NCBI RefSeq assembly: GCF_012927355.1
Contig: NZ_JABBGK010000001.1
Location: 1,916,649 to 1,980,648, forward strand
Reading direction: 5' to 3'
DNA from: Rhizobium terricola
GTDB lineage: Bacteria; Pseudomonadota; Alphaproteobacteria; Rhizobiales; Rhizobiaceae
Length of the DNA: 64,000 bases
Every line of letters begins with the position of its first letter. Within the stretch, counting starts at the first letter, position 1. The position numbers were made by a program, and so were the translations under genes. The notes beneath the pieces are model-generated. The model made no database searches, had not been told where the DNA came from, and worked only from the letters and a program-made list of their open reading frames with translations. Positions 1 through 8,012 of the stretch are shown in pieces.

Positions 1-499
1 CCCGGAACTGGATGGTTTCCATGCCCGGATTGTCTTCACCCAGACTAGCGTTCGAGCGATGGTCGTAGAGAAGAGAGAACTGCCAGTCGTTCGGCGCCTT
101 CCAGCCCAGTTCGACGCCTGAGCGAAACTCCACCGGATGACCGAGCTCGACTTCGTCTCCCTGCATGTAGATGCCCGGGGCAAACGAGAAACCGGCAAAG
201 AGATCCAGGTCGTCAATGCTGAAATCGATCTGCTGGTAGAACCCAACGCCGATCCAGGCACCGCCCCTGCTGGTCACAGACAGGTCAATCATCGGATGGA
301 GCCGTTCGAAGAGCTGGTCACCGTAAATGTAGGTGAGCCGGGTCTCCCAGCCTCTGGCCTCCTCCTGATGCATAATGACGCCACTGGAAAGTGCGAGACG
401 GTCTCCCTCGTCGGGCCGATGCATTTCGAAGCGGTTGCCGTCCGCCTCACCGGACGGGAGGCTCATCAGCCAGAACAATGCCGCAAGCCGTCCGTCCAT
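1..499 (-). CDS. Lipid A 3-O-deacylase / acyloxyacyl hydrolase (PagL family), 3' end cut by the window
   Basis: Translating the minus strand from the left edge gives an outer-membrane beta-barrel-like protein with alternating hydrophobic and polar residues. It contains a stretch reading HRSNASLGEDNPGMETIQ. PagL enzymes remove the 3-O-acyl chain of lipid A in the outer membrane using a His-x-Ser plus Glu triad. Here the His, the Ser two residues later and a Glu fourteen residues after the His have exactly that spacing. The start is taken at the ATG at 499, followed by a short hydrophobic signal-like segment; a GTG at 532 is an alternative, and an in-frame stop lies just upstream of it. The C-terminus lies outside the window. 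The family call rests on the triad and the barrel-like composition. Confidence 0.75.
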   Translation of the reverse strand, partial: MDGRLAALFWLMSLPSGEADGNRFEMHRPDEGDRLALSSGVIMHQEEARGWETRLTYIYGDQLFERLHPMIDLSVTSRGGAWIGVGFYQQIDFSIDDLDLFAGFSFAPGIYMQGDEVELGHPVEFRSGVELGWKAPNDWQFSLLYDHRSNASLGEDNPGMETIQFR

Positions 500-749
500 G
501 CCGCCCCCATCGGCGACGATCACCCGCCGCACATATCCACAACGTCATGCATCATCGATACGGACCCGTTCGGGCCCAAAGCGCAAACAGAGCTTATCCC
601 GCCGGCCGAAAGCATGTCCAGAGTGGAGAGGCCATTCTCGCCGCAATCCTGGGCTACATTCTGAACCCCGGATGAACCGTCTTCTCAGGCTCGGTTCAGT
701 CCACCCCGTTCATAACGCCATCATCGCAGAACGAGCAGGGATCGAAGCA

Positions 750-923
750 ATGGAAAAACTCGCAAGACGCATGACCATCTTCACACTGTCCATGGCTGTC
801 TTTGCGCTGTTCGTCGCCGAACTGGTGACCGCCACCAACAATGGGACCTCGCGACGCGCGCTCGTCGGCGGCACGGCTGTCTGCTCGGCAACGGCCAATC
901 CGCTCTGCGTCGCAGCCCTTTGA
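750..923 (+). CDS. Small putative secreted or membrane protein (57 aa)
   Basis: A 57-residue frame starts MEKLARRMT, followed by a hydrophobic stretch (roughly residues 9-25, ending at an Ala-rich segment) that looks like a signal peptide or single membrane anchor. The rest is Gly/Ala/Thr-rich with two Cys near the C-terminus (residues 47 and 53). A weak purine-rich site (GCAGGG) precedes the ATG; a second ATG at 771 is an alternative start. The stop is 22 nt before the next small frame's start, suggesting co-translation. I do not recognise a family. Confidence 0.45.
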   Translation: MEKLARRMTIFTLSMAVFALFVAELVTATNNGTSRRALVGGTAVCSATANPLCVAAL

Positions 924-945
924 ACCGCCGCCGAAGGAGTTCGAT

Positions 946-1122
946 ATGCCCGCCACCGCTCGCCATATCGCTGCCCTCTGCCTGCGCGGCCTGCTGGTGT
1001 CGAGCCTCTTTCTCGGCCCGCTGGTCGCCGTCGGCATCGCACGCTCGGAAGAGATCAAGATCGCCAAGAACGGAGCCGGCCTCGTGCTTTTCGTCAGCCT
1101 TCAGCGCCAGTCGTTGAGCTGA
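946..1122 (+). CDS. Small putative membrane or exported protein (58 aa)
   Basis: A good Shine-Dalgarno (AAGGAG at 933-938) sits eight bases before an ATG that opens a 58-codon frame. The product has a positively charged N-terminus, one long hydrophobic segment (about residues 8-30) ending near an IARSEE cleavage-like sequence, and a short C-terminal tail. It follows another tiny exported-type ORF, so the two may form a small bicistron. No family is recognised. The ribosome site is the strongest evidence that it is real. Confidence 0.5.
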   Translation: MPATARHIAALCLRGLLVSSLFLGPLVAVGIARSEEIKIAKNGAGLVLFVSLQRQSLS

Positions 1123-1209
1123 CGCCCGCGCGGCAGAACCGCCGGCCGCCGCCGTATTCGCCGCAGCGCAGCGACGATTTTCCTGTGAATGAGAGCCTTG
1201 CACCGTCGT

Positions 1210-1237
1210 TTGCTTGTCAAGGAGTCTTCACTATAAT
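1210..1237 (+). promoter_or_regulatory. Possible promoter giving a leaderless or nearly leaderless amn mRNA
   Basis: A perfect TATAAT lies at 1232-1237 with a TTGCTT hexamer at 1210-1215, 16 bases apart. The expected transcription start would fall at or next to the amn ATG at 1243. An AAGGAG at 1219-1224 is 18 bases from that ATG, too far for normal ribosome binding. Confidence 0.4.
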
Positions 1238-1242
1238 GCGTC

Positions 1243-2745
1243 ATGAGCAAGCGAATCCATTTTCACTCCCCCATCAACTTCATCAGCCCCGAACCGTTCG
1301 AGCCCCAGGCATTCACGAACGCGACAGAGGCCGTCGAAGCGCTGACCGCCCTCTACGAGCGCAACACCCGATTCCTGATTGACGGATTTTCGGCCCTCGC
1401 CAAGGGCGCGCCGATCTCCGGCCGCTATCGCGCCTTCTACCCGCAGGTCGCCATCGAGACGACGAGCTTTGGCCATATCGACACGCGCCTCGCCTACGGC
1501 CATGTGACGGCGCCGGGCGTCTACACGACCACCGTGACGCGCCCGCATCTCTTCCGGCATTATCTGCAGGAACAGCTCAACCTGCTGATCCGCAACCACC
1601 AGGTTCCGGTGGTCGTGTCGGAATCGACGACCCCGATCCCGCTGCATTTTGCCTTCGGCGAAGGCGCCCATGTCGAGGCGGCCGCGAGCGGGCTCGTCGA
1701 CATGCCGTTGCGCGACCTGTTCGACACGCCGGACCTGACCGTCACCGACGACGAGATCGCCAATGGCGAATACGATCCGCGGCCGGGCGAACCACAGCCG
1801 CTGGCTCCGTTTACCGCCCAGCGTATCGACTACTCGCTCGCCCGCCTGTCGCACTACACGGCAACCGGGGCGAACCATTTCCAGAATTTCGTCCTCTTCA
1901 CCAACTACCAGTTCTACATGGACGAATTCTGCGCCTATGCCCGCAAGCTGATGGCGGAAGGCGGCGGCGGCTACACCGCATTCGTCGAGCCGGGCAACCT
2001 CGTCACGCTGCCCGGCCAGAGCGAGCCGAGCGAGGGTGTGGCCCTTGGCCGGCTTCCGCAGATGCCGGCCTATCACCTGAAGATGAAGGGGCATGCCGGG
2101 ATCACCATGGTCAATATCGGCGTCGGCCCATCCAACGCCAAGACCATCACCGACCATATCGCGGTCTTGCGCCCGCATGCCTGGCTGATGCTCGGCCACT
2201 GCGCCGGCCTCAGGAACAGCCAGCGGCTCGGCGACTATGTTCTGGCGCATGCCTATGTGCGCGAGGACCACGTGCTCGACGACGACCTGCCGGTCTGGGT
2301 GCCGATCCCGGCGCTCGCCGAGGTGCAGCTGGCGCTCGAGGATGCGGTCGAGGAAATCACCGGCTACGAGGGCTTCGAACTCAAGCGCATCATGCGAACG
2401 GGGACGGTCGCGACCATCGACAACCGCAACTGGGAGCTCCGCGACCAGCGCGGACCGGTCAAGCGGCTGTCGCAGTCGCGGGCCATCGCGCTAGACATGG
2501 AATCGGCGACGATCGCCGCCAATGGCTTCCGGTTCCGGGTGCCCTACGGCACGCTGCTTTGCGTTTCCGACAAGCCGCTGCACGGCGAGCTGAAGCTGCC
2601 CGGCATGGCGACGGCCTTCTACAAGACGCAGGTCAGCCAGCATCTGCAGATCGGCATCCGGGCGCTTCAGAAGCTCGGCGCCATGCCGAAGGAAAAGCTG
2701 CATTCCCGCAAGCTCAGAAGCTTCTTCGAGACTGCCTTCCAGTAA
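1243..2745 (+). CDS. amn: AMP nucleosidase
   Basis: Amn hydrolyses AMP to adenine and ribose 5-phosphate in the cytoplasm and helps control adenylate pools. The 500-residue product has the usual family length (E. coli Amn is slightly shorter). Its N-terminal AMP-nucleosidase domain covers roughly residues 20-180, and a phosphorylase-like (PNP/UDP) domain covers about 220-490. Recognisable stretches are GHIDTRLAYGHV near the N-terminus and IGVGPSNAKTITDH in the second domain. The start cannot lie further upstream because an in-frame TAA sits at 1234-1236. The downstream neighbour is convergent. Confidence 0.93.
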   Translation: MSKRIHFHSPINFISPEPFEPQAFTNATEAVEALTALYERNTRFLIDGFSALAKGAPISGRYRAFYPQVAIETTSFGHIDTRLAYGHVTAPGVYTTTVTRPHLFRHYLQEQLNLLIRNHQVPVVVSESTTPIPLHFAFGEGAHVEAAASGLVDMPLRDLFDTPDLTVTDDEIANGEYDPRPGEPQPLAPFTAQRIDYSLARLSHYTATGANHFQNFVLFTNYQFYMDEFCAYARKLMAEGGGGYTAFVEPGNLVTLPGQSEPSEGVALGRLPQMPAYHLKMKGHAGITMVNIGVGPSNAKTITDHIAVLRPHAWLMLGHCAGLRNSQRLGDYVLAHAYVREDHVLDDDLPVWVPIPALAEVQLALEDAVEEITGYEGFELKRIMRTGTVATIDNRNWELRDQRGPVKRLSQSRAIALDMESATIAANGFRFRVPYGTLLCVSDKPLHGELKLPGMATAFYKTQVSQHLQIGIRALQKLGAMPKEKLHSRKLRSFFETAFQ

Positions 2746-2766
2746 GGGCGGGGGCCGCTCTGTCCA

Positions 2767-3744
2767 TCAACGAACTGCGGCGCGGAGGCGGCGCAGTTCG
2801 TTGAGCGCGAGCGAAAGCACGGTACCGATCAGCGCGGACAGCATGATCATCAGGTGCATGTTGATGCTGGCCCGCGCCAGGACGTCCATTGCGTCCCGCG
2901 CGGTCGACGCCCCGAGGGAAAGCGCACCGGCCACGATGCCGGCCGAATAGGTCCCGACTCCGGCCGGCGCGTGGAACGGCAGGACCGACGACAGCTCGCC
3001 GCCGATCGCGCCGCCGAAGGTCGCCGTCAGCGGTCCGACGCCCATCAGCCCCAGCGCCCAGGCAAAGACCAGCACCTTGACGCCCCAGTTCAAGACGGTC
3101 GCGAACCAGGCCCGCAGCAGGGCTGCGAGCGTGGCCGGAAGCCCTTCCACGATCCCGTCCAGGATACGCGCGAGCTTTCCCTTCAGGCGCGGGCGCAAGG
3201 CGCGAAGCAGCGGTTCCTTGACGAGGAAGGCAGGGATCGGGGCCAGCAGGAAGGCAAGCCAGAGCAGACCGGCGAGCATCTTCTGTTCGGCCGCCACGAC
3301 CAGCCCGAGACCGCCGGCGGCCAGCAAGGCGTGTAGATCGAGCAGTCGCATCACCAGCAGCGCCGACGTGCCGTGCAGCAGCGGCACCGAAAACTCGGAG
3401 CGCATCAGAAGCGGAAAGCTCGTCTCGCCGCTGCGGAAGGGCAACATGATGTTGAGGAGATTGTGGACCTGCGCGAGATGAAAAAGCTCGATGAACCGGC
3501 CCGAGGTTTCGCGGGGGAAGTAGTCATAGAGCCGCCAGGCACGGACGAAATAGGTCGCGACCAGGAGGCCGATCGCCAGCGCGACGGTCCCGTAGCCGAT
3601 GGATTTCCATTCCGCGACGATCGAGCCCCAGCCCCACAGGTAATGCACAAAGGCGGCATAGGCCAGGATGGCGGCTGCGGCGATCAGGGACAGGCGATGG
3701 CGCACAAGGGCCGAAGGCCGGCGGTTTTCCTCGTCTGTCTGCAT
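2767..3744 (-). CDS. Flippase-like integral membrane protein (UPF0104 / lysyl-PG synthase TM-domain family)
   Basis: A polytopic membrane protein of 325 residues with about eight hydrophobic helices, resembling the flippase-like transmembrane domain shared with MprF. Such proteins are commonly paired with lipid-linked glycosyltransferases in rhizobia. The open frame extends upstream to 3873, but the ATG at 3744 avoids overlapping the divergent glycosyltransferase start and begins a sensible charged N-terminus (MQTDEENRR). It is divergent from, and probably functionally tied to, the GT2 and GT39 genes that follow. The substrate cannot be read from the sequence. Confidence 0.7.
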   Translation of the reverse strand: MQTDEENRRPSALVRHRLSLIAAAAILAYAAFVHYLWGWGSIVAEWKSIGYGTVALAIGLLVATYFVRAWRLYDYFPRETSGRFIELFHLAQVHNLLNIMLPFRSGETSFPLLMRSEFSVPLLHGTSALLVMRLLDLHALLAAGGLGLVVAAEQKMLAGLLWLAFLLAPIPAFLVKEPLLRALRPRLKGKLARILDGIVEGLPATLAALLRAWFATVLNWGVKVLVFAWALGLMGVGPLTATFGGAIGGELSSVLPFHAPAGVGTYSAGIVAGALSLGASTARDAMDVLARASINMHLMIMLSALIGTVLSLALNELRRLRAAVR

Positions 3745-3832
3745 GGCCCCGTGGAAGTTCCGAATTGCGCTCACTGCGGTGTTCCTATAACAACCGGCAC
3801 AGCAAAAGCCAGCCATTTCCGGAGTATCCCCC

Positions 3833-4837
3833 TTGTCCTTCGAGCGCCTTTCTTCTCCCACCCAGGACGGCACCGCCGTCTACGAGGTCGAACTCTCGCT
3901 CGTCATTCCGGTGATGAACGAGGAGGAAAGCCTCCGGCCGATGATCGATCGGGTGATCGAGGCGATGAAGGGTTTCGACAAGAGCTGGGAGCTGATCCTG
4001 ATCGACGACGGCTCGACGGACCGGACGCTCGCCTATGCACGGGAATATCTCGGCCGCGAAGGGCTTGATCTGCGCATCATCGAGTTCCAGCGCAATTTCG
4101 GCAAGGCCGCCGGCCTTCAGGCCGGTTTCGACGCGGCGCGCGGTCGCCTGATCGCCACGCTGGACGGCGACCTGCAGAACGACCCTTACGACATCCCTTC
4201 GATGGTCGCCGAACTCGATGCCCGTGATCTTGATCTGCTCTGCGGCTGGCGCAAGGCCCGGCAGGACGCGCTGGTGCTGCGCAAGATCCCGTCCTGGTGC
4301 GCCAACTACCTGATCGGCTCGGCGACCGGCGTGAAGATCCACGACAACGGCTGCGGCCTCAAGCTCTACCGCTCGGCGGTCATCAAGCAAGTCCGCATTC
4401 TGGGCGGCATGCACCGCTTCATTCCCGCCTGGGTCGCCTCGGTGGTTCCGAGCTCGCGGATCGGCGAAGTGGTGGTCACCCATCACGCTCGCCAGTTCGG
4501 CGAGTCCAAGTACGGCATCTCGCGTACGATCCGCGTGTTCCTCGACCTGCTTTCGGTCCTTTTCTTCATGCGCTTCCGCCAGCGCCCGGGCCATTTCTTC
4601 GGCACCATCGGCCTTTTCATCGGGGCAGTGAGCTCGCTGATCCTGCTTTATCTCGCCTGGGTCAAGTTCGGGCTCGGCGAAGACATCGGCACGCGGCCGC
4701 TGCTGCTGGTCGGCGTGATGCTGTTCCTCACCTCGATCCAGATGATCACCACCGGCATTCTCGCCGAAATGCTGACGCGCTCCGACGACACGGCGAAGAA
4801 CTACATCGTGCGGAAGACCTATCAAAAGGAAGCATGA
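3833..4837 (+). CDS. GT2 polyprenyl-phosphate glycosyltransferase (DPM1/ArnC/GtrB-like)
   Basis: This 334-residue protein has a family-2 glycosyltransferase domain: IDDGSTD (Asp58, Asp59) binds the nucleotide, and DGDLQND (Asp111, Asp113) is the metal-binding DxD region. Two C-terminal transmembrane segments lie near residues 245-270 and 280-310. The family moves a sugar from a nucleotide donor to polyprenyl phosphate at the inner membrane. The first in-frame start is TTG at 3833 behind a GGAG. It is followed after 1 nt by the broken GT39 gene, which would use the lipid-linked sugar, so the pathway may now be interrupted. Confidence 0.85.
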   Translation: MSFERLSSPTQDGTAVYEVELSLVIPVMNEEESLRPMIDRVIEAMKGFDKSWELILIDDGSTDRTLAYAREYLGREGLDLRIIEFQRNFGKAAGLQAGFDAARGRLIATLDGDLQNDPYDIPSMVAELDARDLDLLCGWRKARQDALVLRKIPSWCANYLIGSATGVKIHDNGCGLKLYRSAVIKQVRILGGMHRFIPAWVASVVPSSRIGEVVVTHHARQFGESKYGISRTIRVFLDLLSVLFFMRFRQRPGHFFGTIGLFIGAVSSLILLYLAWVKFGLGEDIGTRPLLLVGVMLFLTSIQMITTGILAEMLTRSDDTAKNYIVRKTYQKEA

Positions 4838-4838
4838 C

Positions 4839-6339
4839 GTGGTTGCAGCCCTGCGCCAGAGGCCCTGGCTGCTTTTCGCGTTGTTCGGCGCCTATTTCGC
4901 CGTGAACGTCGTCGTCCGCCTCGTCGTGCCCCATTCGCTGGAGCTCGACGAGGGACAGCAGCTGTTCCTCGCCCAGTGGCTCGCCTTCGGTTATGACAGC
5001 CAGCCGCCGTTCTACAACTGGCTGCAATACGGTGCGGAGCAGGTCTTCGGCCCGACGCTCCTGTCGCTGTCGCTCCTGAAGAACCTCCTGCTCTTCTGTT
5101 CCTACCTGCTGTTCGGACTGACAGCCTTCGGCGTCCTGCGCTCCCGCGATCTCGCCATCGTCGCGACACTCGGTCTGCTCACCATGCCGCAGCTGAGCTT
5201 CGAGCCCCAGCGCGACCTGACGCACACGGTCGCCGTCATCTTCGCCGCCTGCCTCTTCCTCTATGCGCTCACCAGCGCGATCCGTTCGCCGAGCATCGTG
5301 ACCTACGGGCTGACGGGCCTTGCGATCGGGATCGGCTTCGTCGCCAAGTACAACTTCGTCCTGCTTCCGACGGCCGCCCTCATCGCCATGCTGATCGAGC
5401 CGGAGTTCCGCCGCCGCCTGTTCGACTGGCGCCTCCTCGTGACAATCGCCGTCGCAGGCCTCGTGGCGCTGCCGCATGGCCTTTGGTTCCTTGAGCACTT
5501 CGAACTCGCCACCGGCCGCACCATCGGCAAGCTGACCTCCGAGGAAAGCGTCAGCCGACTTAGCCAGGTCTCGGCTGGACTCGGCTCCCTGGTGCTGGCC
5601 ATCATCGGCTTTGCGGCAATCACGGTGATCCTCTTTCTTGTCGCCTACAAACGCGATCTCGTGCAGGCGTTGCGTGCATCGAGCCCGTGGAGCCGGCTGA
5701 TCGGCAACATCATGCTGATCTCGCTGTTCGGGCTGATCCTGCTCGTCGTCTTCGGGGGGCGCTAGCAACATCAAGGACCGCTGGCTGACGCCGCTCTATT
5801 TCGTCCTGCCACTCTATCTCTGCCTCAAGCTCGAGGCGGCAGGCCTTGCCACGGATCGATCGCTGCCGCGCTTTCTGCCGATCGGCGTTGCGGCGCTGGT
5901 GCTGATCCCGCTCGTCCTGCTCGTCCGCATCCCGATCCACGGAATGACCGGCCACTACGAGAAGATCAACGTGCCCTACCAGGAGGCCGTCGGCAAAATC
6001 CTCTCGGCGGATGCGAACCGGCCGGCGATGATCCTTGCCAGTGACCAGCAGATGGCCGGCAATCTCCGCCTGCAGGCCACCGACATGCCGGTCATGATTC
6101 CCGGCTACGAGGCGTTCGAGACACCGCTTTCGCTCGACGCCAACCGTCCGCTGCTCGTGGTATGGCGCGCCCGCGGTGGCGCAGATCTTCCGCTTCCCGG
6201 CCCAATGGCAGACTGGCTTTCCGCCCACGGGGGGCTGAAGGTCGAAGAGATCAGGACCGTCGCCCTGCCCTATCTCTTCGGGCGTGACGGCGACCTCTAT
6301 CACTTCGCCTACAGCTACATCTATCCGAAGACAAACTAG
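4839..6339 (+). pseudogene. ArnT-like GT39 membrane glycosyltransferase, interrupted by a frameshift
   Basis: The first part (GTG at 4839, to a stop at 5763-5765) is a 308-residue polytopic protein with the GT39 acidic loop LELDEGQQ and the SQPPFYNW motif near the N-terminus. It ends abruptly FGGR-stop at a run of six G (5754-5759). Reading from the +1 frame continues naturally as GASNIKDRWLTPLYF and on to 6339, with more helices and a soluble C-terminal domain. Five G instead of six would restore a single protein of about 500 residues. This may be a sequencing error, a recent inactivation or slippage-based phase variation. Family members transfer a sugar from polyprenyl phosphate to lipid A or another envelope acceptor. 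Confidence 0.8.
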
Positions 6340-6354
6340 GCGGGCATGGCCCGC

Positions 6355-6828
6355 TCAGCCGGTGATGATCACCGGTTCGCAGCGGACGGGAAAATTGACC
6401 GAATTGGCGATGAAACACTTTTCGTGGGCGTCATCGTGCAGTTCCTCCGCGACCGCCGGATCGCTGCCGGACTTGATCGTCACACGAGGCTTGAGAACGA
6501 CGTCGGTGAAACGGCCGGAGCCTTCCTCGTCCATCACCATCAGCCCTTCGGCATGGTCCTCATAGGCGGTCACCACCACACCTGAGACGGCGCAGAAATG
6601 CAGGTACCACAGCTTGTGACAGGCGGAAAGCGCGGTGACCAGAAGCTCCTCCGGGTTCCAGCGTGCGGCGTCTCCGCGGAAAGCCGGATCGGATGATCCC
6701 TGAATATCCGACTTGCCGTTCGCCGATATCACATGGTCTCGGTCGTATTCCCGATAACCGGACGTACCTGTGCCGCGATTGCCGGTCCAGGTGACGGTGA
6801 CCGCGTATTCGTGCTGCTTGCCGGACAT
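6355..6828 (-). CDS. OsmC-family organic hydroperoxide reductase-like protein
   Basis: The 157-residue product matches the OsmC/Ohr fold. It has the NPEELLVTALSAC segment ending in Cys70 and a second conserved-position Cys138 in HEKCFIANSV, the usual peroxidatic and resolving pair. Family members reduce organic hydroperoxides in the cytoplasm. The open frame reaches 6882, but the ATG at 6828 (MSGKQHEY) gives the standard family N-terminus. It is convergent with the broken GT39 gene and divergent from the PadR operon. Cys79 is an additional cysteine next to the active region. Confidence 0.85.
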   Translation of the reverse strand: MSGKQHEYAVTVTWTGNRGTGTSGYREYDRDHVISANGKSDIQGSSDPAFRGDAARWNPEELLVTALSACHKLWYLHFCAVSGVVVTAYEDHAEGLMVMDEEGSGRFTDVVLKPRVTIKSGSDPAVAEELHDDAHEKCFIANSVNFPVRCEPVIITG

Positions 6829-6950
6829 GCCTTGAAATCTCCCACTGCTGCTTCGGGCCTGACGATAGGCCAAGATCCGCATTCATCCAAGGCAGGAGCG
6901 TACAGAAGGTACCTTCCGACCCCAGCGGCAAAAAATCGGGGTAGCCCTTG

Positions 6951-6975
6951 AAGAGATATTTTTACGATATATCTT
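6951..6975. promoter_or_regulatory. Imperfect inverted repeat upstream of the PadR gene (candidate autoregulatory operator)
   Basis: AAGAGATAT at 6951-6959 and ATATATCTT at 6967-6975 form an 8-of-9 inverted repeat separated by 7 bases. It lies in an AT-rich stretch 35 bases before the PadR start. PadR regulators usually bind such dyads in their own promoters. The assignment to this regulator is inference from position. Confidence 0.4.
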
Positions 6976-7009
6976 AGATACAGTTTCAACATATCAAAAA
7001 GGACGATCC

Positions 7010-7579
7010 ATGAGACACTTTCATTTCGGACACCATGAACACGGGCGAGACTGGCACGCTATGCGGCACGGCTTCTTCGGCGGACGCCCAGAAGGCGGAC
7101 GTGGCCGCGGCGGCGAGCGCCGGCGAATGTTTGAGTCGGGCGAGCTGCGGCTCGTGCTGCTCAAGCTGATCGAGGAACAACCTCGCCACGGTTACGACCT
7201 CATCCGCGAGATCGAGAACCGCTCCGGCGGTGCCTATGCGCCGAGCCCGGGCGTCGTCTATCCGACCATGACCCTGCTTCTCGACATGGGGCTTGCAGAA
7301 GAAGAGACGAGCGAAGGCCCGCGCAAGCTGCTCGCCATCACCGACGCCGGACGCGCTCACCTCGCTGAACGCGCAGGGGAGGTCGAAACCGCGATGGCGC
7401 GCCTGTCGGCTCTTGCCAAGGTCAGCGAACGCACCGACGCCGCACCGGTTCGCCGTGCGATGCAGAACCTCAAGGCTGCACTTCAGGATCGGCTCTCCGC
7501 AGACGGCGTGACCCGCGACGTGCAGCTGGAGGTCGCCCGGATCATCGACGAGGCTGCCAGCCGGATCGAGAGGCTCTGA
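7010..7579 (+). CDS. PadR-family transcriptional regulator with a His-rich metal-binding N-terminus (YqjI-like)
   Basis: The 189-residue protein has a winged-helix PadR domain (about residues 40-120, with RHGYDLIREIE and PSPGVVYPTMTLL) and a helical C-terminus. Its first 20 residues contain seven His, followed by a Gly/Arg-rich linker. This layout matches E. coli YqjI, a nickel-responsive repressor of a ferric reductase, so metal sensing is likely. An AT-rich inverted repeat precedes it. The next gene starts 2 bases after its stop and encodes DUF2218, a family often found with YqjI-like regulators and siderophore-interacting proteins. No siderophore-interacting reductase gene is present here. 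Confidence 0.85.
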   Translation: MRHFHFGHHEHGRDWHAMRHGFFGGRPEGGRGRGGERRRMFESGELRLVLLKLIEEQPRHGYDLIREIENRSGGAYAPSPGVVYPTMTLLLDMGLAEEETSEGPRKLLAITDAGRAHLAERAGEVETAMARLSALAKVSERTDAAPVRRAMQNLKAALQDRLSADGVTRDVQLEVARIIDEAASRIERL

Positions 7580-7581
7580 CC

Positions 7582-7869
7582 ATGGCGAAGACGATCGCGG
7601 TGGTGCCGACCGAAAACGGATGGAAATACCTGCAGCAGCTCTGCAAGCACTGGAGCCACAAGCTGGAGGTGGAACTCGGAGATCACACCGGCACGGTGCG
7701 CTTTGCCGAGGCGATGGCAACGATGAGCGCCGACAACAAGGCGCTGACCGTGGAGATCGATGCGGTCTCGGACGAAGTGCTGGAACGGATGAAGGGCGTG
7801 GTTGCGAGCCATCTCGACCGCTTTGCCTTCCGCGAGGCGCCGCTGCCTTTCGCGTGGGACGCTGCATGA
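7582..7869 (+). CDS. DUF2218 family protein
   Basis: This 95-residue protein (NGWKYLQQLCKHWSHK near the N-terminus, HLDRFAFRE near the C-terminus) fits the DUF2218 family. The family's function is unknown, but in proteobacteria it is repeatedly linked to iron and siderophore-reductase genes. It is translationally coupled to the YqjI-like PadR gene. Two His and one Cys around residues 17-23 could bind metal, but that is inference. A hairpin downstream probably ends the two-gene transcript. Confidence 0.75.
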   Translation: MAKTIAVVPTENGWKYLQQLCKHWSHKLEVELGDHTGTVRFAEAMATMSADNKALTVEIDAVSDEVLERMKGVVASHLDRFAFREAPLPFAWDAA

Positions 7870-7899
7870 CCCGGCGCGACTAGGCAGACAACAACGCTG

Positions 7900-7926
7900 G
7901 CCGGCCCGCAAAGATCTCGGGCCGGC
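7900..7926 (+). terminator. Hairpin after the PadR-DUF2218 operon
   Basis: GCCGGCCCG (7900-7908) pairs perfectly with CGGGCCGGC (7918-7926) around a 9-base loop. Only a short CATTT follows, so intrinsic termination would be weak. Confidence 0.5.
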
Positions 7927-8012
7927 GGCCTCATTTCGGCGCCCTTGATCGGCGCTTGAAAAGTCCTCCCGATCGGCGTCAATTGTGCAGCCCGCAGTGA
8001 AGGAGGACACGC

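Noticed and set aside
137..664. A 175-codon plus-strand frame near the left edge
   Set aside because: The PagL triad with exact spacing is on the opposite strand; the plus frame has no recognisable feature.
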